DNA of 64,000 nucleotides from positions 23,501,253 to 23,565,252 of the forward strand of contig OX377203.1 of the NCBI GenBank assembly GCA_947396885.1. The letters are read 5' to 3'. The notes under the pieces were generated by a model. That model saw only the letters and a list, made by a program, of their open reading frames with translations. It made no database searches and was not told the DNA's origin. Position 1 is the first letter of the stretch; each line of letters begins with the position of its first letter. Positions 1 through 11,209 of this stretch are shown piece by piece. This DNA is from Heligmosomoides polygyrus polygyrus. Lineage: Eukaryota > Nematoda > Chromadorea > Rhabditida > Heligmosomidae. The position numbers were made by a program, and so were the translations under genes.

Positions 1-2020
1 TCCTCGTCCAAGACGTCGCGATTATTATGCGATTGATAACAAAATTTTTGTATGCATGGAGTTTCACATGCGTGAACGACGAAACAAGTAGAGTTGTAAT
101 GAGCAAACATATCCTTACTTTGATGCTTCATGTAGGCAGCTTTCACAACATCAGTCAGATAAAAATCGCAACGTGCTTCTCGAGTGCATGATGCATTGAA
201 TGACTTGTATCTTGTCGCACTTTAAAACAAAATAAAATATTTTTATTTTTTTCAAAAAATGAGATTTTTACAAAATAGTTGCTTAACAAAAAATTGCAAA
301 AAAAGTTATACCAAATTTTTCTTGCACAATTATAGTATTTTAGCTATCTTGCAGAGTGTGTACGTTAACGTGTAAGAAGCTGGCTTCGATTTAAAAGACG
401 TTTACATTAATTTCAAAACCATCGTATTTGTATAGAAGAGTGTCCAATTTGACCTGAAATGGTATATACCCACCACGGAGACCTTTCGAGAGTGATCCGA
501 AACTATCACATGGTAGATCGAGGTGCAGATTAGGAATGAAGAATTCTACAGCCATCACAAATCGGCGCAGGACTTTCCCATCAAGCTGGTGCAAAGCATC
601 AAATCCTGCTCCATCACAGAACACGATGCCAACACGTCAAATCATAGAGCAGCTACGAACCTACGAAACAACACAGAGTCAGTTCTATGAGGCAAGGGTG
701 AGCACCCCTAACCAGCTAGAACTCGCCCGGGGGGGGGGGGGGCGCAAGCTGCACAGCGGTACTGTAACCAGGACTTGGAGCGGGGAGTGATGACGATCAA
801 GCCCTTTGTGAACCACTGGTACACTGCGAAGGGGTGTAGCGAACTTAACGGCCATGAGGAAGTTAGTGAAGACAACATGCTACTAGACGCACTTCAAGAA
901 AATGGTTAGATTGAATATTTCAGCGCACAATATGGCCTAAGGACTGATAACCGCCTATGCCGCACCGTTTAGGCATTCGTGCTACGTTTCGTATTGCGAC
1001 GAAGACCCGCTTCTGCGTGTTCTGACGAAGTTAGCTGCACATGCCATAGTAGTATCGGAATCAAACGAAACAGAAATTAAAAACGTACGGCATGCCACCC
1101 ATAAGCCCTGCGTAGGAACAGCGACAACATTGCAAAGGTAGGAGCCCATGTCATCCCAAATTGACATGAGTGGATCGCACTGCGGCGAAAGGTCGCTTAA
1201 TATTCTCTGAAACAAGAATTGATCAAAACCGCCGTTATTACAACCTCAATTCCCGTAAGAGTGAACAAATTGCGAGAAAGTTTCTTTGTGTACCAAGAGG
1301 TCAGCGACCGCTCTTATGATCTCCATTTCTGCTTGGTCCAGCTGACTTTGAATATCCTTCGAAAATTTGTCTCGTTTACTTCTCGAGCTCATCTCAGACA
1401 GCTAAATAAAGTACACGAGTACATCTTCAAACAGTCCTACATTTACTACAAGGTATGGTGATGCAAGGCATTATTACCTTCACAAAAATTGCGACAATTC
1501 GTTTGTAATTTGCAACACAGGAACTCAATATTTTAACATCGTCAACTATCAGTTTGCGTAAAACCTCTCTGTAGTAAACTCAGAATCGTAGCCTAGAGGT
1601 GAATTGTGCAAGAAATTGCATTTAGAGGCGTACACGACACAGTGCAGGCCACATCTCTAATTTATCGTATTTTAGACCTCCATCATTCGAAAGGTATAAA
1701 CTGTAGTAAAATTAAGATCACTGCAGATGTGTTAGAAAGCATGTAAGGTAGGAGGAGCACATGAAAGTTGCATAAGATAAGTAACCAGTGATCGTATGCA
1801 AAAAGGAAAGTGGAAAGCATTTATACATAGTAGACAATCCTTTCAAGGAAAGCAAGAGTTTAAAGAGTATGTCTAAACCGGGACAGGGAGCTATAGAGGA
1901 AGAATCTCCACCTATTAATTAGTCTGACCTTGTGCCTCGTTCTTGCAAGGTTGTTGAACCAAACAAGTAAGGTGTGATGACTTTCGCCACAATTCTTCTA
2001 AGGACGCAGAGTTTCTGCGC
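1..2020. other. No recognisable gene; AT-rich intergenic DNA with a 14-G run
   Basis: I see only short ORFs without family motifs. A homopolymer of 14 G lies at 729-742, which is unusual in AT-rich worm DNA and liable to length error. Around 430-470 is a fragment of the 21-bp periodic repeat that is clearer at 30.5 kb and 56.0 kb. No RNA gene or element end was recognised. Confidence 0.5.
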
Positions 2021-2024
2021 CTTG

Positions 2025-2365
2025 TGAGTCCCCTGTGCACCATTCGACTCTCACAAGGAGAGCCTCCAAAGTGGCGTGAGCTTTTGCGGTGGAATTTTTA
2101 CAGGATGTCCCGTGTGAGGAGTTCAAAACCGCAGTTTTTTTCAGAATGCTCTTCTGTGAAGGCGTGTGGAAGCGTTAGTGTGAATTTCATCACGCCCTGC
2201 TGCCGCCCAACCCAATGTGGTCTTTTGGCGCAGGCGGCAGCGATGTCGTCTGTCGGCCCCACCGAGTGGGTTTCACGGTTCGATCACCGATGTCGTCATA
2301 GCCTTTGCACACATCGGCTCGTTATTACTATGTGCTTGCGTAACCACAGGAGTCAGGTTGTACAT
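2025..2365 (+). repeat. Dispersed repeat, uninterrupted copy of an inverted pair
   Basis: This ~340-bp segment recurs in inverted orientation nearby, where it is split into 2569-2759 and 4630-4793 by a transposon. Shared blocks include ACAAGGAGAGCCTCCAAAGT and a stretch reading RFDxRxRHxLCTxRxVIxMC on the repeat's own strand in both copies, so it may descend from coding sequence. I cannot assign a family. It serves as the empty-site reference for the insertion at 2760-4629. Confidence 0.7.
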
Positions 2366-2568
2366 GATTAATGCTTTTAGTAAGTAAAGGCAGCCCTGTT
2401 CTGCTCTCATTTGAGTTACCCCTCAATGAATCGCATTTGCACTGTATCATATCAATAAGTTACCGTAAATGCACAAGAAAGACATGCTTTTTGCGGATAG
2501 ATCATGAATTCGGTTTGCTATCGGTAAATGCTTAACAGTTATTAAAAGCAATAATCGTGTTCAAATTG

Positions 2569-2759
2569 ACTCCTATGATCACAAAGCACATAATAATAAC
2601 GACCCGATCTGTGCACAAATTATGGCGACGCCGTAGGTCGAACCGTAAAACCACCCGGCGCGGCCGACAGGCGACATTGCTACCCTCTGCGCCAACCGAC
2701 CGACCGCAATGGGGTGGGTGGCAGCAGGCGTCGTGAACTTCGTGCTCACGCGTCCTCAC
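2569..2759 (-). repeat. Dispersed repeat, inverted copy, distal half
   Basis: Reverse complement matches about 2170-2365 of the uninterrupted copy, including the TGTCGxCTGTCGGCC block and the peptide RFDLRRRHNLCTDRVVIIMC. The match stops exactly where the hAT-like element begins. Confidence 0.7.
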
Positions 2760-4629
2760 CAGGGATGTGCGTTAAATTTTTTCGGTAAACTTTAGCGACT
2801 GTTTTTTAACGAAAAATTTTTGCATTAAATTCGGTAAAATCGGTGTAAACGTTAATGAAATTTCACTTAGCTGCAATCGGTTTGGCTGTATTTCAGTATA
2901 TAACAAGCAAGATATTTTCCCTTGTTGATTTTTTGCGATTCCATCTAAATCGCGTTTATATGACTATGTCTTCCTCTTCACAAAAATAGCAGTCCATCCA
3001 TCATAAACACAAATTGCTAAAGGAGAAGAGTCATTAAGATTCCAAAACCAGTCAATAACAACTGAACTTCTAAAACAACAAGTTTCTTACTATGGTTAGT
3101 TCGCTTAATACGTGGAAAGTCCGGCTTCTGGAATGATCCAAAGTGCAATATACTAAAGCACGGTTGAACGTTTCTGAGCGTTTTCATTTGTTATGACAAA
3201 TCTTTCTAAGAAACATGCGCTCTCTGGGTAACTCCTACAGCCCAACATTCTTCTATACTGTCATAATTGTTTCGAAAAACTACAGAAGGTTTTAATGAAG
3301 TATTCAGGTTAGGCAATGACCGCAGCGAGTTCTTTGTTATAGTTCGTCCTTGGAAGGTATTTACGAAATCCATAGGTCTTCCTGTCTCATAGAAAGATCC
3401 CCTTTATCCCAAAAGTAATGTGCTTGCTGCAGAGAATAAAATAAGCAGCCACGGATCGCTGACCAAATTTTAACCATGTCGAATTTTTCTACAATGAGTA
3501 TTTTTGTCTTTACCAACCAAGTGAAGTAGGTTTCAATTTCAAGATGGCATTTCTAGTCATATATTAAGGTGGCCCATCTTGTCTTTATCCATCCCTATTC
3601 CTCTAAATAGATTTCGCCACTGTCTGTCACACTTTCACGACTTTAAAGCAATTGACCATTCTGATTTTCTTCTTGAAGTACCTGGTACATATCATGCTTG
3701 ACAGCACAGTTATATGAGGTTCGATTGTGTTTTGGGTTTCTTGATTTCTTCTTGTTCCTGTAGAGCACATTTTAGATTGGTGAACGGCATTATAGTAAAT
3801 TCCCAAATTAGAGTACCTGTTTTTGGAGCAACCGCATTATTTAATAACAAACAAAAAGTGATTCTCAACTCCTCTTTTTTATTCAATTTTGCTGCTTACA
3901 TGTACATATGTTCACTGCTTCACGTGTATACGAACTGTGCTTCACCTAAAGAAAGCTGCCGAGCGAGCCATCGAAGAAGACAAAAGGTTAACCGTTGACA
4001 TGCACGGTATGAAATAATGAAAGCAAAGCAATGACAGTACCACTACAGCATGCTCTGTCAATTAGGCGGAGCTCCACGTTGCCTTAATCTAGTTCTACAA
4101 TCATCACCAGACGCTCCACGGAGAACATGTGCTAATTTCCGGAAAACTTGCGCAGAAGAGTGGGAAACCTCCTCCTTCCCTTTTTCGCTTCTTATCTTTG
4201 CCTGGTATTCGTGGCGTTTTCTCCGCATTTTCTGTTCTGTTTCGATTCATCTTATGAAGCAAATATCACAAAAACCGTGAAAAACTGAATTGTAAGTATC
4301 AAGAACTAACATGTAGCAATCAAACGCGAGAAACTTTCTAGGAACTCCAAAAACTCAAAACTACTGCAGAGAAGAGCGGACACGCGCGCAAATAATTTGG
4401 TCAAGGAGCACGTAAAATGCAAACAATTTTCGAAATACTCATCCGAAAAAAGATCATCCAAATTCCATTCGATGAAGAAGAAGAGTAAAATTTTAAAACT
4501 GTTATGTACAATGTCGTTAGTGCAATTTAACGGAAATTTTCGTCGTTAAATTTCGTTAAACCTTTTTAGCGAAAAATGCCAGTAAATCCGGTAAATCGGT
4601 AAATCGTTAAACGTTAAACGCACACTCTG
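2760..4629. mobile_element. Non-autonomous hAT-like DNA transposon (~1.87 kb)
   Basis: The left end reads CAGGGATGTGCGTTAAAT; the right end, reverse-complemented, reads CAGAGTGTGCGTTTAACG. Both ends are followed by degenerate CGGTAAA-type subterminal repeats. The 8-bp flanks (GTCCTCAC at 2752-2759 and GTCCGCGC at 4630-4637) agree at 6 of 8 positions, as expected of an aged 8-bp hAT target duplication. The element interrupts a repeat whose intact copy lies at 2025-2365, which independently supports the borders. The ends resemble those of the larger element at 21550-27011. I found no transposase reading frame inside. Confidence 0.7.
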
Positions 4630-4793
4630 GTCCGCGCGCTTTTTTCAACCACAGAAGAGCATTCCGAAAAAACTAACTACGCTTTTGGACTCCCCACTCG
4701 GGACCCTAAATCCTGTAAAAATTCCCTCGCAAAAGCTCACCGCCACTTTGGAGGCTCTCCTTGTTAGATGGATACTTCGCAAGTGACTATGAA
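4630..4793 (-). repeat. Dispersed repeat, inverted copy, proximal half
   Basis: Reverse complement matches about 2050-2165 of the uninterrupted copy (the GAGAGCCTCCAAAGTGGC block, then GAATGCTCTTCTGTG). Together with 2569-2759 it forms one repeat copy split by the hAT-like insertion. Confidence 0.7.
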
Positions 4794-7700
4794 CGCTGGA
4801 GCGCAATCCTTTGCCTGAAGGTCGGCTAGGACAGACGCATTTCGTCTGCAATTCGCGCGGAAGTCCATCCCGTCTGCACTATCGCCGTCCGCAGAAGCGA
4901 CCTCGTGGATTCGAGTTGGAGTTGTTCATTATGTTACAGCAATAGCACCAAGGAGCCGTGGTACATGCGCGAGGCAGAAGCTCGTCTATGTCTCGAGAGA
5001 TGCTACTAGGGCACTCTAGTGAATTAGGAGGTTGGATTTTATGACTCATGGGATTTTATCTATCGTTCAATATTTATGTGTGCTCAGAAGTAACAGTTAT
5101 ATATGTTTCTGGAATAATAAATCTGTTTAGTATTTCTTTGTCGGTGGAAGGTTCGAGAAGAGTGGTGGAAGCTATGATATCTTTATTATCCGCAATACTA
5201 TGAGGAGAGAGAAAGGGCGTGCGTGAGAGTGGCGCAGGGATGTAGAGCGCTCGTGCAGCTCATTGAAATCGCAGCACGACGTATACTATGGTTCAGTAGC
5301 GAGAGCTCAAAGTAGAGGGAGCCGCAGGCAGGCATTAGGACCACAAGGGTGCAGAAGGACCTCTCCGATTCTCCCACAACAGGGGTATCGGGTTTATGCC
5401 ACCGTTTATCGATGCCAGTGGACTTGAGTTCGGGGCAAGATATAGGGGATCCTCTAATGGTAAGTATCTTGGTAAGTTTATTATGCTATCGCCGAGGAAG
5501 AGGGCAACCTTGAGCGTTTGAGTGAATCTTGTATACCTTCGTGATCCCAGGAGATTAGAATACAGCTACCAAGGACCTGTTGAACAAAGACATACAAAAA
5601 GAAAGTGATCATTGTTCAAATCGAAGGCATCAATTCAAAGAATAGCGCATCATGTAGTTGGAGAAATGTGCGCGAAGAAGACACTTGGAAATGATGTAGA
5701 TTCCCAAATCTCAAATTGGCGGTACTGCAAAATATTACGGGAGCATAACTTTATACTTTCCTCCTATGAAGCTACTCCGCTGTTCACTGCGCCACGAACT
5801 CGCTCGCTTACAGTTGACTCATTCCAGCATTCACTTCGCCCTGCTTCCGTCATAGTATACCATGAGGGACCCTACTCTTTTGGTTTATCGACTGGACTGT
5901 CTTCGTTCAAACACACCTCCAGATCCTTCACTTGTTAGGGTTGGAGATTGCCCGAGAGTGATGAAAATTTTGGGAGATGTTTTATGTTGTGTGATAGGTA
6001 AAACACAAACGCGACATATTTCAAGGAAATAAAGCTAATTTCGAAGTACCGGGATCACGCTTCGGCGTGTATCAAGTGAAGTGTAAGGAGTATCAGGCGA
6101 TATTTGCCGTGGTTTTAATAGCGCAAATAAAGGATTATCGCTTTTGTGATATGACTGCTGCGTGGCATGACTAGGCGACTATGGTATGCTCTATGAAGTA
6201 CGCAGAACAAAGTTCTAGATGAGGACGAAGACTGCATTGCCTGGAGCACGAAGACTGCAATGGAGTTGTGTGACTCTACTGAACAAATTCATTGCAAAAG
6301 AAGAAGCATATCGAAAAAAAGCCAAAAAATTCTTTAACCAATCACCTAAATCGTGAGGTTACGAAACTCTACAATTTCAAAATTTTTAAAAAGCGAGATA
6401 GGGGGAGCGATGATCAGACACATTTATGCAACCAATACATAATGTCACATTATTTAGATAGCAATTCGCATAGTGTTGCTCGGCATTAGATATTCCTGGT
6501 TTAAATCACGATTGGATCCAGCTGCGAAGTTTTTTAGATGGCAAGTATTGAACGAAAATTTTCTTACCAACTCGTGTAGATCACGTAAGCGATTGCTGAA
6601 CTCCAGGACATCCTTACGTAAAGACGAAAGCGTTGATACTAGAACATTTCAACACATGTGATTCCTTAGCGAAGGTACTGTGCAATTTCCGTTAAGTTTA
6701 AGAATCTTACTATATTGGCGATTATGTTCAAAACCAGGAGTTCCTTTAGAAGAAACCGTTAAATTGGTGATAGTTTTCTCCGCTTGCTGAAAAACTAATA
6801 AATTTATTGCCTTCCTTAATAAATACATGGTGCTCGGCAGCATTTAAAACCATTTTAGCTTGAATAGGACAATCCTCATTGAGAAAAAGGCTACCTCGTC
6901 TTTACAGCGCCTTTTTTGAAACCTCGTCGACATTTGATACGGTATGCGTCGCCCATTTCTAATGTTCCTTTCACATTGTACTTGTTTCTCTTGTAATTTA
7001 TCCGCAAACAATTTCTTAGGAAACAAAGGGGTCAAATAATTTCGAGGAAAAATTAGTTCAGACCCATAGCTTCGAGATGTGTTCTGTCCGAATAAACCGT
7101 CAATCCGTCAACAAATCCGTCAATACCGCTAATACTATAATCGCCAATACATCCCTTAGTGGACATTGCTAACCCTCCCACGGCTGGAGGCTACAAGTAG
7201 CCTGAGAAAAAAGGATGTCAGAGCCTTTGTATCGACGCGTAATTATATCTCATCACACATGTTGAATAACCTTGACCTAAAATTCCGAGCAGTACTAAGC
7301 AGCACAATCATCGCAGGGTAGCCATCCTCTCCTGCTCACTGACAGCTCATCGAAATTTATATTTCTGGATCCGTATTGAGAAGGACAAGCAGGGCATGAC
7401 CATGTGTGGTTCCGCGGAGCGCATAGGTAGATGCCTGTCACGGCTTACGCGCAATATCAATACACATTTCGAAGCATTTTTCATGGTAATCATACGAAAG
7501 CGGAGCACAAGGAAGTCACTTACGTTTACTGCAACAACTGTGCTATTTAGACCATCGATAAGCTCCTGATTCACCTGGAAGTTACGCATACGGCGGCGAA
7601 ACTTGCTTATCCGCATCGCAGATAGTTTCTAAAGAATTCAGTACTCGATAAACTGCCACAAATGTGATACATCTTAAAATAAAAAGACACGCGTAACGCA

Positions 7701-8130
7701 ATCAAGAAGATCGTGATGATTTTTTTGTACGGTTAACAAGTGTACGTATAGTAAAATGCCAACGTTTTAGGGTCAGATGAATAAAGATCCTGCTGTTAAA
7801 AGACTCCGAGCCGTAAGCTGAGTGAAATAGTACAGAAACACCGCGTTTTTGCTGGTACTGCTACACTTAAACACGCTTTACGCAGAAAACTGCCCTTGGC
7901 AGTGCCGTTTTAAGCCTTCACTAAAATAATGAGATATTAATAAGTTTGTGTTTAATTATAGTTTCATATTCTTTTATATATATTAACAGCCTTTCGGCGG
8001 CCTAGCGGCCGCCTACGACTGACGACGGCCAGAGAATAAGACGCCATGGCCGCTACGGGTTTCCTATTCTTCTCTAGGCCTTCTGACCATTATGTTAATC
8101 GAGATGGATCAGCTGATCTTCCTCAACGTG
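4794..8130. other. No recognisable gene
   Basis: About 3.3 kb with only short ORFs. Minus-strand frames at 6649-7035 are two adjacent open stretches separated by a stop, Lys/Arg-rich and without a family signature. No element termini or tandem arrays were recognised. Confidence 0.45.
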
Positions 8131-8136
8131 AAACTC

Positions 8137-8298
8137 AAAAAATCGATAATATCGATCGATATCGATTGGTCGACTTCAGATTCGTGTTCAGCGTCCTCGA
8201 TTATTCCCAAGGCCGAAGTTTCGCGCCACTTGAACACCATCCTCAAAAAAATCGATAATATCGATCGATATCGATTGGTCGACTTCAGATTACTCCCA
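8137..8298. repeat. 109-bp-spaced direct repeat with ATCGAT palindromes
   Basis: The stretch around ATCGATAATATCGATCGATAT, followed by TGGTCGACTTCAGATT, occurs at 8142 and again at 8251 (109 bp apart). It is rich in overlapping ATCGAT/GATATC palindromes. The spacer (TTCGTGTTCAGCG..CTCGATT..CCCA..GCCGAAGTTTCG) is clearly related to the 126-bp unit at 34681-34890, so the two loci share a satellite-like ancestor. Confidence 0.8.
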
Positions 8299-8316
8299 GG
8301 GCCGAAGTTTTGTGCC

Positions 8317-8564
8317 GCCGACGTGTTCGGCACGTCTACGGCTCGCCATGAGCGGTTGCCGACGTGTTCGGTACGTCTACGGCTCGCCATGCGCGGTAGT
8401 CGACGTGTTCAGCACGCCTACGGCTCGCCATGCACGGGTGCCGACGTGTTCGGCACGTATGCGGCTCGCCATGCGCGGTTGCCGACGTGTTCGGCACGTC
8501 TACGGCTCGCCATGCGCGGTTGCCGACGTGTTCGGCACGTCTACGGCTCGCCATGCGCGGTTGC
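8317..8564. repeat. 41-bp minisatellite, six units
   Basis: Units start at 8317, 8358, 8399, 8440, 8481 and 8522, each exactly 41 bp, beginning GCCGACGTGTTCGGCACGTC and ending near CTCGCCATGCGCGGTT. Each has a small inverted repeat CGTG-TTCGG-CACG. As 41 is not divisible by three, each unit shifts the frame; the long open frames here on both strands reflect absence of stop triplets, not coding. GC content is far above the flanks. Confidence 0.9.
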
Positions 8565-8725
8565 CGACGTCTTCGGCACGTCTTCCGAATCCCGACGCAC
8601 GTTGGACGACGTCTTCAGCATGTCATCTGAATCCCTCCGCACGTTGAACGACGTCTGAGGCACGTCTTCTGAATCCCCACGCACATCGGACGACGTCTTG
8701 AGCACGTCTTCTGAATCCCTAAGCT
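8565..8725. repeat. 42-bp minisatellite, about 3.8 units
   Basis: Unit starts at 8565, 8607, 8649 and 8691 are exactly 42 bp apart; a unit runs CGACGTCTTCGGCACGTCTT then CGAATCCCGACGCACGTTGGA. It follows the 41-bp array directly and shares its first ~17 bp, so the two arrays are related but diverged in monomer length and 3' half. Confidence 0.85.
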
Positions 8726-9316
8726 CTGCACTTGATCCCCTTTCTTACCCTGACGCGTTGTTCGCTGAATACATCGTAAACTTGGGTGATCCGCCGCCGG
8801 GGTTTCAGTTCGCTGGCAATCGCCCATTGTTAAGCTGAAGAAAAAACCGGCTGGCATACGCCGCACTGTCCTAGGCATATCTTGGCTTCAGTCACCCTCG
8901 CCGTGATTGACAACGTGACCGACGGATTAGGCGAATTATATATAGTAAGATGTTCTTTCGTCCATTTTCACAGATTGCTCAGCACTTATGGTTAGAAGGA
9001 AGCGTTCTATACCTTCCCTATTTCCTCTCGCGCCCAATGTTTGTCAGCGTCGATGGCGTCAAAAAATGGGAATCCGTTCTTACACTTGTAGAAAATGTCA
9101 CTGAAAGATTTTTCAGATCTCGTCTTCTCTTAGCAACTAAGACAACAAATTTCAACAAGATGATGTTTGTGTAAAGAACGACCAATTTCAGAAACCTCAC
9201 TCATGAACACTGCAATTAGACTATGGTCATAACTGACAAAGTGGTGTATTTGTGTAGAAACGCTTCTGCCTTGGAGGCAAAAAAAATGCAACTATCTCCC
9301 CGACCCTTGTTATATA

Positions 9317-9971
9317 TTAGGATGGTGAAAAGTCTTGCTCCACAGCGTAATTTTTTTTTCAAAATGTTATTGCTTTTTTTGTGAGCAACCTCAATTTTCG
9401 AAGTAATTACCATTTACTTCCACAACCCTCTGCTATCTGCTGGGGAGATCACGAAATCCTTCCCTCCAGAATGAGGTCAGCGGTGACTCAAAGAAGTGCT
9501 CCACCTCAGATTCCAGTTCGGTTCGGTCGTTGAAGCACCTATCCCTTAATTGTTGCTTGAGAGCTCGAAAGAGGTGGTATTCCGATGGTGCAAGATATGG
9601 CGAATACGGTTGGTGAGGCAGCACCTCCCACCGAAGCTCCTGCAGCTTCTGGCGAGACGACTTTGCAAAGTGGGGGCGAGCATTGTCGTGAAACAAGATC
9701 TCGCTCAGCTTTTACAGCTGTGTAGCGTAGATGTTTGCTGTTACTGCGGTGCCGTCGTCAAGGAGCTCATGATAGAGATTCCTCGAGAATCTCACCAACA
9801 GCACAGCATTACCTTCCTCTGGTGAATGTTCGCCTTGAGGTTGTGGTTCTCCTTGAGAGAGCCACTGGGCCTACCGAGTATGGTTAACCAGGCCAAACAG
9901 TCCTTAGAAGTTCCCGTTAAATTTTGAAAAATTTTCTAATTTTCTGGTGCAAGACTTTTTCACCAACCTAA
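9317..9971 (-). mobile_element. Mariner-family transposon, internally deleted (655 bp)
   Basis: Terminal inverted repeats are near-complete: TTAGGATGGTGAAAAGTCTT at the left, and reverse-complemented TTAGGTTGGTGAAAAAGTCTT at the right, each next to a TA (9315-9316, 9972-9973), the canonical mariner target duplication. Full mariners are about 1.3 kb, so roughly half is missing, including the N-terminal DNA-binding region of the transposase. The remaining coding part lies on the minus strand. Confidence 0.92.
9391..9850 (-). pseudogene. Mariner transposase, C-terminal half, decayed
   Basis: The minus strand shows catalytic-domain landmarks in order: KANIHQRKVMLCxW (near 9830), YHELLDDGTAV, then HDNARPHFAK and YSPYLAPSEYHLF. 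DNA-cutting DD34D enzymes have Asp at the second and third sites. The second (HDNARPH) is kept, but the position 35 residues later is Glu in APSEYHLF. There is a frameshift near 9770, a stop before the LSEILFHDN segment, and a TAG where a Trp codon is expected near the C-terminus; the family-like end VVEVNGNYFEN then a stop lies beyond it (stop at 9391-9393). Non-functional. Confidence 0.9.
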
Positions 9972-9979
9972 TAACTAGC

Positions 9980-10930
9980 ATATACCACTCTACAGGAAAC
10001 ACTGCCACGTCAGTTCGCCCAGCAATCTATGAAGAAAGTTCAATCTTTTCGGAAATCAATATTTCCTCTTTAGGCATGTGATCGACATTTTCTTCCAGTA
10101 GACAGCCACAGCATGCTAACAGTAGCTGCTCTCATTGTAGCGCTACTGCTTGCCTACTTTTTTCTCAGCAGCGCTATATTCTTTTCAATGACCTGAGTAT
10201 TTTTCCACGTTCTAGCAGAAGTAGCATGTCTAACCCTCCGCTTTTGCACAATAGTGGCATGCTCTTCATTGCGGTTGTCTTCCGTCTTCGACAAAACCAT
10301 CACTCCTTCAACGCCAAATTGAAGGAGAAACAACTACATTATCACAATGAGCAACGCAACCACACCACTGACTCATTGAACTGCTCTATCAAATTACAGC
10401 GCGACTAAGGACTCACTTCGTACGTCTTCTGCAAAAGCTTAAATAAAGGCTCAATTCCTGAAACATGCTTCAGCATGCCATCCAGAAGCCATGATACAAG
10501 CTTTTCGTGGTAAATGTTTTCAGGCGAGATAGTCCAGAAGACAGCCCGAAAGTCGTCGATGTTATGGTGAAACAAGGAATTTCTCAAATATATGTAGAGG
10601 AAGAACATCAGTGAAAAGCATAAATCGCTATATAAACAAGACCAGAAGCATGTGAGTGGCGTAGTGCGGAACGTGAGGAACTTCGCAGTGGTTCACAAAT
10701 GGTATGAGTTACTATTTGATGCAAGCGAAGCGGACGAGCTGGCACGACTTGATTTCTTGGACCAACTGTGACAAAATTCTTTTACAAGCCTACATTGCCT
10801 GAATATCCGAAATACCCCGGGGTACCAGAAATACAGAGAGACTATTATATAAGGTTCACAACTTATCCGGTGAGGTTCGACTCCAACTGATTCATATCCA
10901 TGCACTTTCGGAGAAAGAAAAAACGGCCTA
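9980..10930. other. No clear gene; weak coding-like peptides
   Basis: Around 10780-10890 the plus strand reads YKPTLPEYPKYPGVPEIQRD before a stop, and a different plus frame then reads IHALSEKEKTA just before the ORF at 10938. These look protein-like but are broken by stops. No family could be named. Confidence 0.3.
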
Positions 10931-10937
10931 AGAAAAA

Positions 10938-11204
10938 ATGGTTCTAGAAGAACTCAAGGGCGAGTACGAAAAACTTCATGAAGTCAGCCAGATCTTGAGC
11001 ACGAAAATCATGTGCGAACGATACCTCGAAGGCAATAGGATGAAGGATGGCGAATACCATATGATGTATATGTACTGCCTAGAAGCAAGAAACCATTACT
11101 TAGCTGCATGTCCGACATATCGTTCGCTCGAGGTCTTCGTCTTGGAGAAGAACAATGTCTTGCTTGTCTACAACATCACAAAGAGACGTGCAAAAAGAAG
11201 ATAA
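10938..11204 (+). CDS. Hypothetical protein fragment, 88 aa
   Basis: An ATG-initiated open frame rich in Glu, Lys and Tyr, beginning MVLEELKGEYEKLHEVSQIL and ending in the basic run KRRAKRR. The same frame upstream reads LSEKEKTA, a TAA, then this ORF, so it may be the 3' part of a broken gene or one exon of a spliced one. The N-terminal half is helix-forming. The acidic helical style is loosely like small secreted nematode proteins, but I see no signal peptide or diagnostic motif and assign no function. No obvious splice donor ends it. Confidence 0.25.
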   Translation: MVLEELKGEYEKLHEVSQILSTKIMCERYLEGNRMKDGEYHMMYMYCLEARNHYLAACPTYRSLEVFVLEKNNVLLVYNITKRRAKRR

Positions 11205-11209
11205 AGTAG

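Noticed and set aside
8046..8658. Overlapping long ORFs on both strands
   Set aside because: They run through a 41-bp tandem array whose period shifts the frame each unit; openness reflects lack of stop triplets in the monomer.
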